Below the pieces are notes generated by a model. The model made no database searches, was not told the DNA's origin, and saw only the letters and a program-made list of their open reading frames with translations. Below are positions 12,701-26,366 of a stretch of 64,000 bases of DNA, piece by piece. Position 1 is the first letter of the stretch. Every line of letters begins with the position of its first letter. The position numbers were made by a program, and so were the translations under genes. The stretch covers positions 3,789,861-3,853,860 of the forward strand of contig NC_072467.1 of NCBI RefSeq assembly GCF_027596085.1, written 5' to 3'. This stretch comes from Anoplopoma fimbria. Its lineage: Eukaryota > Chordata > Actinopteri > Perciformes > Anoplopomatidae.

Positions 12701-15242
12701 ATTCACCCCCCCTTAGCACATGTTTACCACTCAGAACAACAACTCCAGCTTTACTGAGTGAAGGCAGAGAAGAGGGAGAGTGAGAAAGAGGAGAGAGAGA
12801 GAGAGGGGGGGAAGATGATCCCACATGTTTGACACGTCTTTCATACACATTCATTTACACATCCGTCTGTCCTTGCAAGCTGAAACAGGAAAGTACATAC
12901 ATATATAGAAAAAAAGACCAACTACCACATCCTTTTTTTCCATTTGATGCAAGCTCCATCAATGCTTTAATGCAGTGTCACACTCTACGATGTCAGTGGC
13001 AAAGAAGAACTGTGAGAGCAGCTCTAAACATGAAAAATCTGGCATTGGCTGCATGGTTCAGTGGTTGAATGGTTCAGTGGCAGATAGATATTGCACATCC
13101 AAACCTTAACACACTTAGAGCTGTGAATAAAAAAAAGTCTACACCCGAAGCATGTCATACATCCCATTAACAGGATGCATGATACATGCAACTTCACACA
13201 AATCTAACAAGTTAGTTGCCTCTCTCTGCCCGTTTCCCCCTTTTTTTTTTACCATCATTAGAACAGAAACAGTGGCACTCAGTGGTGTTTGTGTTTTCTG
13301 TGTGTGTGTGTCTGTATCAGCGCATGCACACACACATCTGCACATCTGTACTTGTATGATTATGCACATGGAGTCATTAGAATGCAAGTATGCAAGTGTG
13401 CAGCTCCTCTTGAACAGAAAATCCTCTTCACGCATGATTAAGTCACAGAGTGTCCTCTCTTTCTACACAATACAAACACACACACAAATGCACGCTACAT
13501 ACACTTTCGCATACATGCACACGTACGCACCCACACAGCACAGAGAGACGCACTTAGTCTAGAAGCCTGATTTCCGTATTGTAAAGTTAGTCAAGTGCAT
13601 AGAGATATACTGTCTGAGGATGTGCTTAAAGCTGTTTTTTGATTGCAGCGACTGAAGGCCACTGCATGTTCATTTTCCTGTTTTATATGCAGATATTTGA
13701 CGACAGCAGGCAGAAGTTTCCGACTGGCTCATGTGTTTTCTATGTATCTACTGTGTTACACCATATGGCATAAGAAAACTGTCTCTGAGGATGAGCTTCG
13801 GATGGGCAGAGATTGATTAGTTGGCTGAAGGAGCAAGGGTAAGAGCATCCACTTCACACCTCTGTGACCCACATGCATGCACAGGCATGAGGTGGGAAGT
13901 GCACACACACACTAGCGCCCAGTGTCAGTCACAGCTTTCCCAAACTTCATCCCTCGTCCCTGCCGTTCCAGCTCGGAGATGCAGGCTGCTCTAATAAAGG
14001 CCTCATTGTCTGCTTGGCATGCATATATGCAGAAAGCCCAGAAAGCCAGCTTTGTCCCATAAGGGTCCCTCAGCGAGAGAGCTTTGTGCCTGGCCTTTCC
14101 CCATAGACAGCGGCACAGCACAACAAGAAAGAAAGACGGAAAAGAAAGAGAGAAAGAATGATTGAGGGAGAGCGATAGGTACCAATGTGACAGAGAGTTA
14201 ATATGGACAACTTGGACCGCACTATATGAAACCATCTACAGGCATTAGGCTGCAGATGGTTAGGGAGTGTGTGTATTTGGAAAGTGTGCAGGAATTTAAC
14301 GTTTTGCTTTATCATAGTGAACTGCTCCAGGTCATGCAGCAGGAAGTGGGTCCACTGGGATTATGTTTCCATCTCCTTTGATTCCCCACAGATTGTTTGT
14401 GTCCCCGCGCTAATAGCATTAGTCATGCTGCAGTTCCCATGGTCTTCTGTCCTGTTTTGGCCTCCTGATGGATGGAGCTTCACACAGAGGACTGAGTGTG
14501 CTTAGAAGTGTGTCCAGTGTTGGTCAGACAACGGGGCCAGTTACAACCACAAGCTTCCATTTGCTTTGGTCAATGTGGTCACTTGTGATGTGGCCAAGTG
14601 GACAAAAGGAATTCATCTGTATAGTGGCAATACAACAGTTTTTGGTAATTTCTATATGACATATGTGTCATGTGTGTTTCTGCTGTAGGCCAGATTACGG
14701 CCGCATTTTGGAAAAACAACATAAAACTGCATTAAACACAAGTTAAATTTGTTTTATTAATAACGTTTTAAGGTTAAGATTTCTTCCAATATTTTCATGG
14801 GCACACCCCAGAAGTCTCGGAGGACAGGCTTAACCATACCCTGAATTTTACCACTACAATGGGTATAGACCTACTTTATAGATTTTTGAACAACATAATA
14901 TACTTAATGCCTGTTTGAGGAACCATGCGTAGAGGATAGCATTTGATCACACTGCAAAAATCAACAGGTTGCATGTGTGATTTTAAAAGAAAGCTCCTAC
15001 TCTACCCCGATAATATTAATTTACAAATTAGTCCAATAGCCAAATCCATGTCATTACAAACGAGGCATTTTCCCCCTCTATAACTATAATCTTTTAGAAG
15101 TTAAAGGGACTTTTCTTTACTTTGCAGTGTTTTTAATCTACTGAAAAATACAATTTACATGTCTACTTGACATCCCTGTCTTTGGTCTCTTAGACTTGAT
15201 TCATGGTATCCAAAAAGTTAATTTAGGAAACTTTATTTAAAT
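12701..15242. other. Gene-free stretch with purine runs and short CA runs
   Basis: It has GA-rich patches at 12770-12815 and 14125-14165, scattered CA runs near 13320 and 13475, and a GC-richer 13.91-14.11 kb segment without a recognisable exon. Confidence 0.5.
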
Positions 15243-15464
15243 TGTCCTCTACATACAGGTACATAAATTAAATGTGTCCTCTGCACATAACCCACTCTAA
15301 GCATTTAGGAGCAGTGGGCTGCACTAAAGCTCCTGGGGAACAACTTTGGGTTTAGTATCTCGCTCAAGGACACTTCCACATGCGGACAGCAGTAGCCGTG
15401 GATCAAACCACAAACCTTGTGTTTTAAGGACAACCCGCCCCACCTTCTGAACTACACCTGCCCA
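15243..15464. repeat. Decayed dispersed teleost repeat ('ggagcagtgggct..ctcaaggacactt..ggatcaaac')
   Basis: The order GTCCTCTGCACATAACCCAC, TTAGGAGCAGTGGGCTGC, CTCGCTCAAGGACACTTCC, GTGGATCAAACCACAAACC and TTCTGAACTACACCTGCCC matches a repeat I know from many fish genomes. The family name is not certain to me. Short frames inside it are not genes. Confidence 0.55.
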
Positions 15465-16830
15465 GAGCCATAGCCATGAGCGTACAGGCTATAAGAATAG
15501 CTGAGACTTCATCATGATTTGATAATCCACAAAGGTCTGTGCGTAGTGGGCATTTGAAAACAATGGCTATATCTAGAAATTAAGTATGACGCATATCACA
15601 TTTTTACTTAATGTGTTTTAGATGGCTGAGTACAAACGTGTGTGAATATCATGTGGTTGGTAATGTTGTTTTGGGCTGTTTATGGCTCCTAACAGGGGGT
15701 TGGTCTCTAATTATCTTGGTTACAGAGGCATGGCCAACAGACTGCAGGCCACACACTCTTAACAGGACGTGCACTGACCTGTCTCATGTTCGTCTGCTTG
15801 CCAGTACAACACACAGAAAGACACATGCACAAACACACATATACATAAACATGCACAAAAAATAATGCATCGTTATTGAGCAGTGACTCACCTCACATAA
15901 CCTTTTGTCCAGGGTGCTTCACACCAAAACTTTATTTGCTACCGTGCAGGGTCAGATGGACAAATTGTTGTTTCTAATGCAATTAAAAGTAATTTTTCTT
16001 TTTGTTCTTGCTCTGCCATTCATTACTGTCTCTCATTACTTTTGATTATCTTGAATACAGAAAAACAGATGAACTTTTAATTTAAAACAATATAATTATA
16101 CACAAATCAAGATGAAAAGTTAGCTTTTTGTGCTACAATAGAAAGAAAGTGTATCACAAACATTCTGTAGTTTAAACATCTTTTTTTTTTTCTGAAGGAC
16201 TCGTGCTAATTTGCATTTCCCCAATTTTTGGCTTTCATTATGAGAATTGTTGTATGAGCTTTTGATGCACAAGTATCTGTAAACTGTAAATAACAGGGAA
16301 CTGTGTAACTTGTGACAGAAAATTCAACAGCCTTTGGAATCTGGGTGAGAATCACTTTAAGCCAATGATTTAAAAGAAACCAGGATTTATTGGGGAAAAT
16401 CTGTAAATAAACACAAATATAACAATGAGCTTTAGTTAGTTACTCTGTATTCAAATTACACCTAAACCATGCAAATGCAGAAACACAGGTGTGTTTTCTA
16501 TGCATATGTATATCTACACATATGCACACACACACAAACCGACTGTGTACAGTATCTGATTTGGCCTCTCCTCTGAGCTTTCTCACCACGACCACAATTC
16601 ATTAGTAATTGACCGCAGCAGCCTCACTCATTAAACATTAACAGGCTACTGGTGAATAATTGATTAATGATATGAGGCGATCTGCAGCAGCATTCTGACA
16701 ATAAGAGTGCATGGATGAGAGGAAGGAAAGGCCCAATCAATACGACGATAAGCAAAGGCCCTGACACACACGCACACACACAAACACACGCACACTCACA
16801 CACAGTATCACTCACTAAATCACTCACTAA

Positions 16831-16904
16831 ATCACTCACTCACTCACTCACTCACTCACTCACTCACTCACTCACTCACTCACTCACTCACTCACTCACT
16901 CACT
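16831..16904. repeat. (CACT)n tetranucleotide microsatellite
   Basis: About 18 perfect CACT/TCAC units. Two degenerate CACTCACTAAAT units precede it at 16808-16831. Confidence 0.95.
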
Positions 16905-16935
16905 ACTTACTATTAACTCACTGGTCAAGTGAGTT

Positions 16936-16957
16936 TTTAAAAAAATATTTTTTTAAA
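16936..16957. repeat. Perfect 22-bp AT palindrome
   Basis: TTT, seven A, T, A, seven T, AAA: a self-complementary sequence 30 bp after the tetranucleotide array. Confidence 0.85.
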
Positions 16958-19120
16958 TATGTAAACATACTGTACTGCACATACTAATTAAAATGCCATT
17001 TTCTGAAGCCAGAGAATAACCTTGTTATATATATTGAAGAATAATGTGACCATCTTTGCGCTCCTTAAGATTTCTATCTTAGTTTTAGCCAATGTCAGTT
17101 TAATTTGGTTAATGCTGTATCTTATTTTAGACAGAACACTAACACAATTTCTTGGAGTAAACACACTTGTCAGTCCCAACAGATACTCATGATGTGTTTT
17201 AGTGATTATTGCGGTCCGTATATTGCAGGCCTATTTGAAGCATTTTTTTCTTTGTGAGTTTTATGAGACATTTTGGATTGGTTGCAAGGTTGTGGCATAA
17301 ACAAAGGCCTAGGATGATGGAGGGTCAATACACAACCTCCACAACCCAGAGTTTCTCTGCCCCCTTCTCACCAGGATATTACAATTTTTCAGTCCCTACT
17401 AAACCAATACAAATTGCTACTGCAAAAATATATATTTTTTTGCTTTGACACAACTGTGGTTGATGTGGTTAGGTTTAGGCACATACATGTCTTGGTTAAA
17501 GTTTGGTTGAAATAACTACTTTATCAACGTTAGGGTACAAGCATGCTCATGACGACAGGAAACTGGGAGCAAATAGTTGTGTCTTATGTCAAAGTCCAAT
17601 GTTTTGTTGACCCATCTCACCCAATATATATACTGTATGTATCCTATAAGCTCATCAACATCTTGTCTTTCAGTACACCACGTTCACTTCCTGCTCCATC
17701 ATGGCAGTCCATGTGGACCTTGAGAATGTGAAAGCACACTGGGCCAACAAAGATTCTGTCTTTCGAAATGAGGCTTTTGGAGAGTGTAATGTGACATTAA
17801 AACAAGTATTAAACTAATGCTCCCAGGAATGTACCCTAATACTTTTGAAATTAGCAATAGTAGTAGTTTAGATTAATACATTTGTATTTTTCAGAGGCAG
17901 AAACCATTTATAAATACAAGGACACAATGCACAAACATTCGAAGTGTCTCTTTTGAGCTTTTTGCATGTCGAAGAACAGATCCAATCTGTGATTGGTATC
18001 AAATTGGCCGATGCTAATGGCATTATATCGTTGATTATTTTGGCCCTAAAAGCCTTCAAGCATCCCTAGTGATGGGAATTTCTCACTGAAAAGTGGATAG
18101 GAAGTTTCATTAAAGTTATCTGTCATTAAGCTGATTGGACGTTCAGTGTGAGAATAATAATTAAGTTTTAACTTCACTGACAATGGTTTTTAAAGCCCTA
18201 GCCAAGCATAAAATGCCTAAAATAACATACCTTTAAATTAATTAGGTATAGGTTTTCAACCATAAGTCTTATTCTAAATGTCTGGTTCCCTTTGAAAGGT
18301 AAGATGCTAAGGAATGTGAATCAATCTTAAGTTAACTTATTTCTTTTACCATTCCAGAGTAAATGGAGGGAAAAAAACTAAAGGCATTATCACTGTTATA
18401 ACCAAAATCCAACTGAGAATGATGCAGCTGAATGTCTCCTAGTACTTTTAATTACAACTGTGACTGTAAGTGTGATTAAAATATTTATGATACAATATAC
18501 TCAGATTGTTGATTGAGAGTTTTACTCCAAAAAAAATGTTACAAATAACATAAATCTCCCAAAAGCATTGAAATAGTAATAAAAACAATGAATATTGATC
18601 AGTAATTAGATATGACAGAGGAGCTCCATGCTATACGGTGGATAAATGGAGAATATCAGAACCCATAGTGCTTTATGTATTCGTCTTAGCTAGCTTAAAA
18701 GAATGACATAAGGCTTGTTGGAGTGATTTGATTTGTTCAGCCATTGTAGCGATAACATACAGTTGGTTTGGAGGATTCCAAAAGTTGAAAACCTAATGTT
18801 TTTAAACAGTATATAATGCACATCATTCATACATCTTCCATCTCATAATTTTGTAAGTATGTTACAGAAGTGGACCCAGTACTTGGTTTGTTGGGATTAT
18901 TGGGCTAATAAGCAGTGCTGAATAAATACTGTAGTAATAACTGGTGAAATGGTATGATGTTGTGTAATTTTTGACACTACAACATTCATACTGGTTAGAA
19001 AGTAATTTCGACAACATGTTACTGCTTAATAGCGTTAGTGGTTAGCTCAAAACAAGTACATTCTTTCAATGTTAAGATTTCTTCTAAAACACACACACAG
19101 GATACAGTGCACACACACAT

Positions 19121-19230
<110 letters not shown>

Positions 19231-20410
19231 ACACCGACACTCATGGAGGGAAAATTAGGATAATGACAGTCATCTAACAGCGAAAATAGGAGCTGGATGT
19301 CTACTTACTGGAGTCAAGCCGAGAGCAGGAGCTCATCAGAGAGGGGAATAGAGTGAGACATGACCTCCGTCAGCGCCGTTCAAACTCCCCAGGACTTGTC
19401 AGGGGCCAGTCACAGAGGTGCTCCATGACGAATAGGGGGCAGGCTCACCCCTTTTGAATCAACTAATGGTGTGTGTGTATGTATGTGCCTGTATGTTTGT
19501 AAGCCTGTGCTAATATAAGTGTGTCTTGTCTGTCTCGACTCCTGACACTCAGAGCAGTTAAGCAGGCAGAATAGTTCATTATCACGTTTTAATATTTAAT
19601 TTAGCTATTTGATAAAAGATGATCTTTTATTAATTAGGTGATCCATCCCTAGATATCAAGAGTCATCCAAACCAATGCAACACTGTGATACTGAAACTTC
19701 TACATGCCTCATCCTTTTTCTGCTTTGGTTTACTCAGATATGCCACATGTTGTTTTATACTTTTCCACATGTATTTTTAGCTTATCTCTTAATCATTATT
19801 ATCTAGCGTGAGATTTTGTTATCTGCTTGTGCATGTATGCTTCAAATAGCACAGAAATCATTTCATCCCTGTCCATTAATCTCCCATTTGGTTAATTATC
19901 ACAGTTGCTAATTACAAATCTCTCAACAGAAGTAGACCTCCTTTGCTTGCCTCTTCCCTTATGCTTCCTCTCCATTCCCCTCTCCTTTCTTTGCTCTGTT
20001 GCCATGTGCAACACCACAACAAGACAGTTGTACAGAAAACTTTAAATAAACAGAAAGTTTAGTTATGTCAAATTGATTAAAATGCCAGGGAATATGTCCA
20101 AAACTATGGAGATCCTCTGTCCTGAGCAGACAGTGACATTGGATGAATCTATAGCTCCTTCCTCCTTTTTTTTATGTGGATACCTCAGTCGGTGCTGGCT
20201 ATGTATCCCCATGCTCATTCTGCTATTTCTGCCAATGCCAGTCGCTCCAGGATGGCTGCTCTGAGAGGGGTACTTTGAAGAGCTGTCCAGGTGAGAGCTT
20301 GGCTACGGCAGAGCTTTTTCTGCTCTTTCACAACACAGAGTGCCCTTCAGAGACTCAAATTGCCCTGCAGTGTTATGGATAATACTCAAATCCACACTAA
20401 AATCAGACAG

Positions 20411-20411
20411 C

Positions 20412-20442
<31 letters not shown>

Positions 20443-20473
20443 ACGCACACAATTACACACACACACACACACA

Positions 20474-20531
<58 letters not shown>
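20411..20531. repeat. Poly-C plus (AC)n compound tract
   Basis: About 18 C residues (20411-20428), then CA runs interrupted near 20445-20455, then a 77-bp CA run. The poly-C length is likely to be variable or mis-assembled. Confidence 0.9.
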
Positions 20532-20533
<2 letters not shown>

Positions 20534-21700
20534 TACAAATATTAAAATAACAAGTTGGACTAAACAAAAAAGCGGAAGACAATTGCTCTGGCATGAAACT
20601 TTCCCTTGGTACCATTTCAAGCACAGCGGAAAAAAACAAACGTAAGTGCTTTAACTATTTATTTTTCTCTCTAGACTTAAGCTCTTCTCTCAGTCCACCT
20701 CTTTTTGTTTCCTCTTCCCATCCACGCTTAATTTCACCTCCCCTCTTCTAATCAGTACAAACATAGCCAGACTACAGATGAGACCATATGCGCCTGTTTC
20801 TGTGTCCGTGTAATTATGTGTGTCTAATTATGTGTGCTGTTCTATTCGAAGATACTGTGGAGAGGCAATGTGGTGCAGTGAATAGTGAACTCATGACTTG
20901 ACAGGTTCTCAGAGGTGCTCTTAAAATGCACTAAATGTTGTTTCAAAGAGCTGCTGCACCCTTCTCTTTCTTTTCAAAGGAACCGGTGTTGACTGACGTC
21001 CTCTCACAGGGGAACACTGTGTTTTTAGTTGCCTCCAGTGTCTTTCTTTCTGACTGTGTGACAAGAGGAGCTCAGGCACTATAAGTAGGATCCAATTGGA
21101 CCCTTTTTTGCTTCAGTTTTAGAGGACCTCAGAGTTGATAAAGCCCCTCTGAGATCATAGGAAGAATTGGGTATCTACAACACATCCAATGCTGTTTTCA
21201 GCTAGAATACAATATCTCTCAACCCATGTGCTATACGATCCTTTATCTTTTATGGTTTGTGCTACACAACTTTTAATGCTTCTAAGTAAAGTGAGTGATC
21301 TTATGCCTCACACTGTGATGAAGGGAGTAGCTGGCTGGGAAGGGAAAGAAAATGCATCTAGATGTAATTTCTTTGGTTGAATTGGCAAATAACACATGTA
21401 GAATAGTAGAATGCTATGAATGGCCCTAAAAACTTCTTTAAAAAATGTGATGCTACCCTGATGTCCTCAACATCCAGTAATTTAGTCAGGATTGCTTTAA
21501 GGTTCAAGTGTAAAGCCATGTTTGTTCTGAAAGACAGTCCAATGCATTAATTTATGCATCTGAATAACAGCCACATCTTTGATATTACATGCACATAACA
21601 TACACATGCATCCACTTTAGAACGCACAGAACATAAATATACAAATACAAATATATAAACAAAGCCTTTCAAGTGAAGCGCATGCGTACATTCACATCCT

Positions 21701-21702
<2 letters not shown>

Positions 21703-21734
<32 letters not shown>
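21703..21734. repeat. (AC)16 microsatellite
   Basis: Pure 32-bp AC run. Confidence 0.95.
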
Positions 21735-21738
<4 letters not shown>

Positions 21739-23904
21739 GCACACAGGAACACAAGCAAATTTTTAACACGAGTGAACCAAAGTTACGTGGATAATAAATA
21801 ATTTCCTACTCACATTATCTTACAGATGACAAACTACATACAGCTCAGAATATATTTTATTCATGAAAGTGTCGGGGTACACACATTTAGCTCACAACCA
21901 TTTTAGGTTTTTTTTCATTTCCGGTGTGTGTGTGTGTGGCTGTGTGTAAGTTGAGGGGATATGTGTGAACTGTGTCATAGAGCCTTGGGGGTACAATTTC
22001 AAATCGCAACCTTAAGGCTGCCTCCTCACTGATCAAGTTAAACAAGCCAGTTACTGTGGTGCACCAGGTGAGCCAGAGAATAGATGATATCATGATGTAT
22101 TGGCTGCCAGGCATTGATATTAGGCTGAGATGTAGAAAAGGTGGAGAGAGTTTGGACCAATGACCTTAACAACCACTGCATTTACTACTTCTAAGATTTT
22201 AACATTTCTATGTTTCTATGTCTTAATGTATCCACAATTTGTCCAATATTCACATATTTATTCATATCAATATATATGTCAATAATAATTCTTCAAAACA
22301 ATAATGAGCCTTATGTAGTCCGTTTCATGTGGTTGACATATGGTGCTTTTGCTTTTTTGTCCTCCTCTACCTCCTGTAGTCAAGTGGACGATTTGTAGTT
22401 CAAGCTGGGCTGGGGCATGAATCTGTTTTTGCATGCTGGCGCACAGTTTGTAGGAGCAGATCTGAAGTCGGTTCCATGTCTAAATTAGAGCACAGTAGCG
22501 GCACATTGTAAATGAGCCTTAATGAGTTTCCCAGCCTTTATTTTCTGCACTGTTAGACAGCCCTATGGCAGCACTGAGATGCCAGCCATTCCTGCTGGTG
22601 CTAATATCCTCGAACCGCCTTGATGACACTGCCACCAGTCATTCACATACACACAGGTAATTGCATGCTTCAGGCATATGTGCATATATATTTATATAGA
22701 GCTTGCTACCTTGACTAGGAGATCCTGAAGGAGAGTGTATCCAGCATAAGACAAAGAGGAATAACATAGTTCTCTCTGAGGGTAACTGTTGACAACCCTT
22801 GAATTATACCTCAACAGCCTTCATGCGGCACGGTATCTGACGATGCATGTCGTGTGTCCTCTTTGGGACATTGTATCACTTTTCAACACAACTCATGTTA
22901 ATGACAAAGCATTATAAAACACCATATGTCGCTATATGCTATCCCAAAGAAGACACACAGATGTTAAAGTGAAACATACTTCCTTTTGAATTTTGTGCAT
23001 GCGGCAGTCGTATCTCATGACTCATCTTAATTCTAAATCTCTCTCTTACAGGCTTCCATGCAAAACACCTCAAATCCTCACGCATGCTGCTAAATACGAA
23101 AACAAAAATCATGCTTGTTTTTTGCATTTTTATCAAACTGCTGGCAGCATCTGCCACGAAGACTTAGAGATCTCTTAGCTGAGTATGTGGGGCAGCATAC
23201 ATTAATCATAACCATATTGAGTGGAGTGACAGATACTCATATCAGCATTTACATAAACAAGTGGAACAGGGTATGAATCCAAATGATGTACCATAAAGTA
23301 TGGATGATATCAGAGAGGAATTGTACCACTGGAGAGCACAAGCTTGTAGGTGACAGGCAATCCAACAGACATTGTAACCCAGAATAAGCTTGATAATGGA
23401 ACACAATATTCACCTTGTCTGCTGCGGGTCAATCTTACAACTCTAATTGCTTGTGGCTAAGTATGCTCATCTTCTGCTGTTTTTGTTCATCTTGTAAGTG
23501 TAAAAAAAGAGTGGGTTTCTCCCGTCTATGGATTAAGCACGTCAGTATTCAAAGAGCAGGAGCTGATCTATGAATAGAGTGCTATTGTAAAATGTTCGAG
23601 GGATGAGTGCCAATCTAATAACGCTGCTAAGGATATGATGAATAGAGCATCAAAACAACTATATACACGGTAATCTGGGAGTGTTGCGTCACCTCTTACA
23701 GCTAATCTTCTTATGTAGGAAAAAAAGGCAACAAGGATGTTGCTTAGCGGGGCAAAGAGGAAACAAATGCATAAAGGATTCTGAGTCTGTGAGTTTCCCT
23801 GTCTGTCTTTGTCTGTCTGTCTTTTCTTGCCTAGCATACACACAGTCTTTCTAAGTCTTTCTCTGACATTTTTTTTGGCTGCTTAGCCATACTAGTGGCT
23901 TGGC
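21735..23904. other. Gene-free stretch
   Basis: No recognisable exon, RNA gene or repeat family. A short TG run lies at 21924-21938. Confidence 0.5.
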
Positions 23905-24582
23905 TCCAGAGATGGCAATTTCTGGTCGATCCATCACTTTGGTCCAGAATAAAATAGCTCAATAACTTTATTATGGATCCCATCAAGATTTTGTAAAGAC
24001 GTGCATGGTCCCCTGAGGATGAAACCTACTGACGTTGGTTATCTCCTGATCTTTCTTGTTGTACCACCAGGAGGTTTAAATTTTTTGACATTTCCCTTTT
24101 GCTGAAATGTCCTAACAACTCTAGCATGGATTGACATCAAATTTCAACAGTAATTGCTCCCACATGATGTGTCCTAATGACTTTAGTTATCAAGACGGTC
24201 CCTCTTTGTGCTTAGCAAATGCATGCAGGCTAAACCCTGGTAAATCTTGTAGCTGCAATGCATCAGCATGTTGGCATCGTCATTGTAAGCATTTTAGAAT
24301 GCAGATTTTAGCATTTAGCTTAAAGGCCGCAGATGTATGGATAAAGTATTGGCTTTTAACTGGCAAATATTTTATTGCACGTACAGGAACAAGCGTAGTT
24401 GCCGTCAACTCGAGTATCCTTCACTTCACCTGGTTCACTTCACCACAGCGGCCTTGAATATTCAATTCCATTGATGCAAATTAATCACCCTAAATATTAC
24501 ACACTGTTCCTTTAAAGGATCATTTTGTTTAAGTACAGCCTCACAAAGCTGTCGTGTGGCTATAGACTCTTCAGTGTTGTTT
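23905..24582 (+). repeat. Decayed copy of a long teleost dispersed repeat
   Basis: Diagnostic pieces in order: CCATCACTTTGGTCCAGAAT, AATAGCTCAATAACTTTATT, CATGGTCCCCTGAGGATGAA, CCACCAGGAGG, CAGCATGTTGGCATCGTCAT, TTAGCATTTAGCTTAAAG and, at the end, AGTACAGCCTCACAAAGCTG with GACTCTTCAG. This is a well-known acanthomorph repeat with internal degenerate repeats. The open frame at 24131-24457 is part of it. Confidence 0.65.
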
Positions 24583-24825
24583 TATCAATGCAGGTGGAAG
24601 AGCGTGATGTATTTTTGTTGCATTACAATGCTGTTAAATTGTCTTTTCATGCAGGTGCATCTGTGTGTTTCTGGGCATGCATAGCTGATCAATAGATCAC
24701 AAGAAGCTGTTATCAATTATCTGATTTTTAACATTCAGTAGTAAATCCCTCAGGTGAATGTTCACTATCATGGTGTTACACACTGAGGATCTCATTGTGC
24801 TGTCAGGCCACCCTGCATGTTAGGG

Positions 24826-25004
<179 letters not shown>

Positions 25005-25685
25005 TTGTTTATCTGCTTTGTTATAGCTTGAGGGGAAACAGGCAAACTGACGTTTCAGTGCAGGCTGGATAGAATACATGAAGCATCAATATTTGTCATA
25101 CAGAGGCAAAGATGAAGATTGCAAGTTGTAAAGCACTGATGAATCTTAAAATATCAGGAATAAGAGACTAAGGGCATTAATGCATACATCCAACATTTGC
25201 TATGTTCAGCTCTGACTGTACTTTTAGGCTGAATTTTAAGGCTGACTAGAATATATATATTTTGAGTGCTCACAGAAAAGCATCACCTTGTCTTACCCTC
25301 CCTCTCTTCCCCACCTCTCCTTCACCTCTTCCTGCCTCTGCCCCAGCTCTCGTTCTTCACTCCCACCTTCTTCCTCCTCCTAGCTGGGTACAGGGCAGGG
25401 TAGCAGAACTGTCTCGCCTTTGAGACGTGAGGAGTTTGATCTTCAGAAAGTGGAATCTAGATAGCATGTCTTGCTGTGCTTCAGGGATCTGTATGTGTGT
25501 ATGTGTGTCTGTGCATGTGAGTGTGCATGTGTCTTGTATTGGATAGCATTATTTTTTAACAATTAATTCAGTAGATTTCATATTTGTGTGTTATTTTTTG
25601 TTTTACAAAGTGACGAAAGCAATTTAAAGGAACCCATATTGTAAAGTAGTTGTAATTGTAATAGTAGTGTAGAGTATTAGTAGTG

Positions 25686-25686
<1 letters not shown>

Positions 25687-25726
<40 letters not shown>
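25687..25726. repeat. (TAG)n trinucleotide microsatellite
   Basis: About 13 TAG/AGT units, with degenerate units upstream from 25660. Confidence 0.93.
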
Positions 25727-25727
<1 letters not shown>

Positions 25728-26261
25728 AGATTTTCATGCTTTTTTATTATAAAGCAGGTCTAAGTATCATATAAATACTTAAAACATATCAAAATCCATA
25801 GACAGCGCATTTTCAGAAACTGTGCCTTTTAAACGATCGATCAAGATTTCCTACGGTTGTGACATTACAAGTATACAATATATTGACCATTTCACAGTTT
25901 CAAACAGAAACATTCCAAACGTGTTGCAGTTAATTTCCGGTTGCAGTGTATGTGAATTACATTGGCTGACAGGAAGTGAACATAGATTCAAGCTGTTGCC
26001 TAGCAACACAATTCCATTGAAACATACGCTCGAATGGAATGTTTAAAACAGAGGGTGAATACAGGTATATTCAGGCGGGCAGTATGAGAAAAATAAAGAG
26101 TTTTTTGAAAATTAAAGCATGTAGAAATGTGCTGGTGGAAACCCGAAATACAAATAAGAACCTGAAAATGAGCATGATACGTCTCCTTAGAGTCACGCCT
26201 TGTGTTGCCTTACACATGAAAGGATGACCCCAGTCTCTTTGACACAGTGAGGCATACAGCT

Positions 26262-26366
26262 TATTAATGAAATACCGGTATCGAATTGGTACTCTGTATC
26301 GGACGATACCCAAAGCCTGGGTTAGGCTATCAGGACTGAAAAAGTCTGATCGGATGCATCTCTAAT
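26262..26366 (+). mobile_element. Second GATACCGG-family fragment
   Basis: CAGCTTATTAATGAAATACC, GGTACTCTGTATCGGACGAT and ACCCAAAGCCTGGGTTAGG are the reverse complement, with substitutions, of the copy at 4838-4917. It ends near GATCGGATGCATCTCT, resembling the family terminus. Confidence 0.5.

Noticed and set aside
13912..14235. 107-codon minus frame in a GC-richer segment
   Set aside because: No recognisable domain, low-complexity Ser/Leu/Phe stretch from the GA-rich strand, no splice support.
20868..20925. Possible tRNA-SINE relic (TGTGGTGCAGTGAATAGTG)
   Set aside because: The match to a SINE head is short and no B-box follows clearly.
24131..24457. 108-codon plus frame
   Set aside because: It lies inside a recognised decayed teleost repeat.
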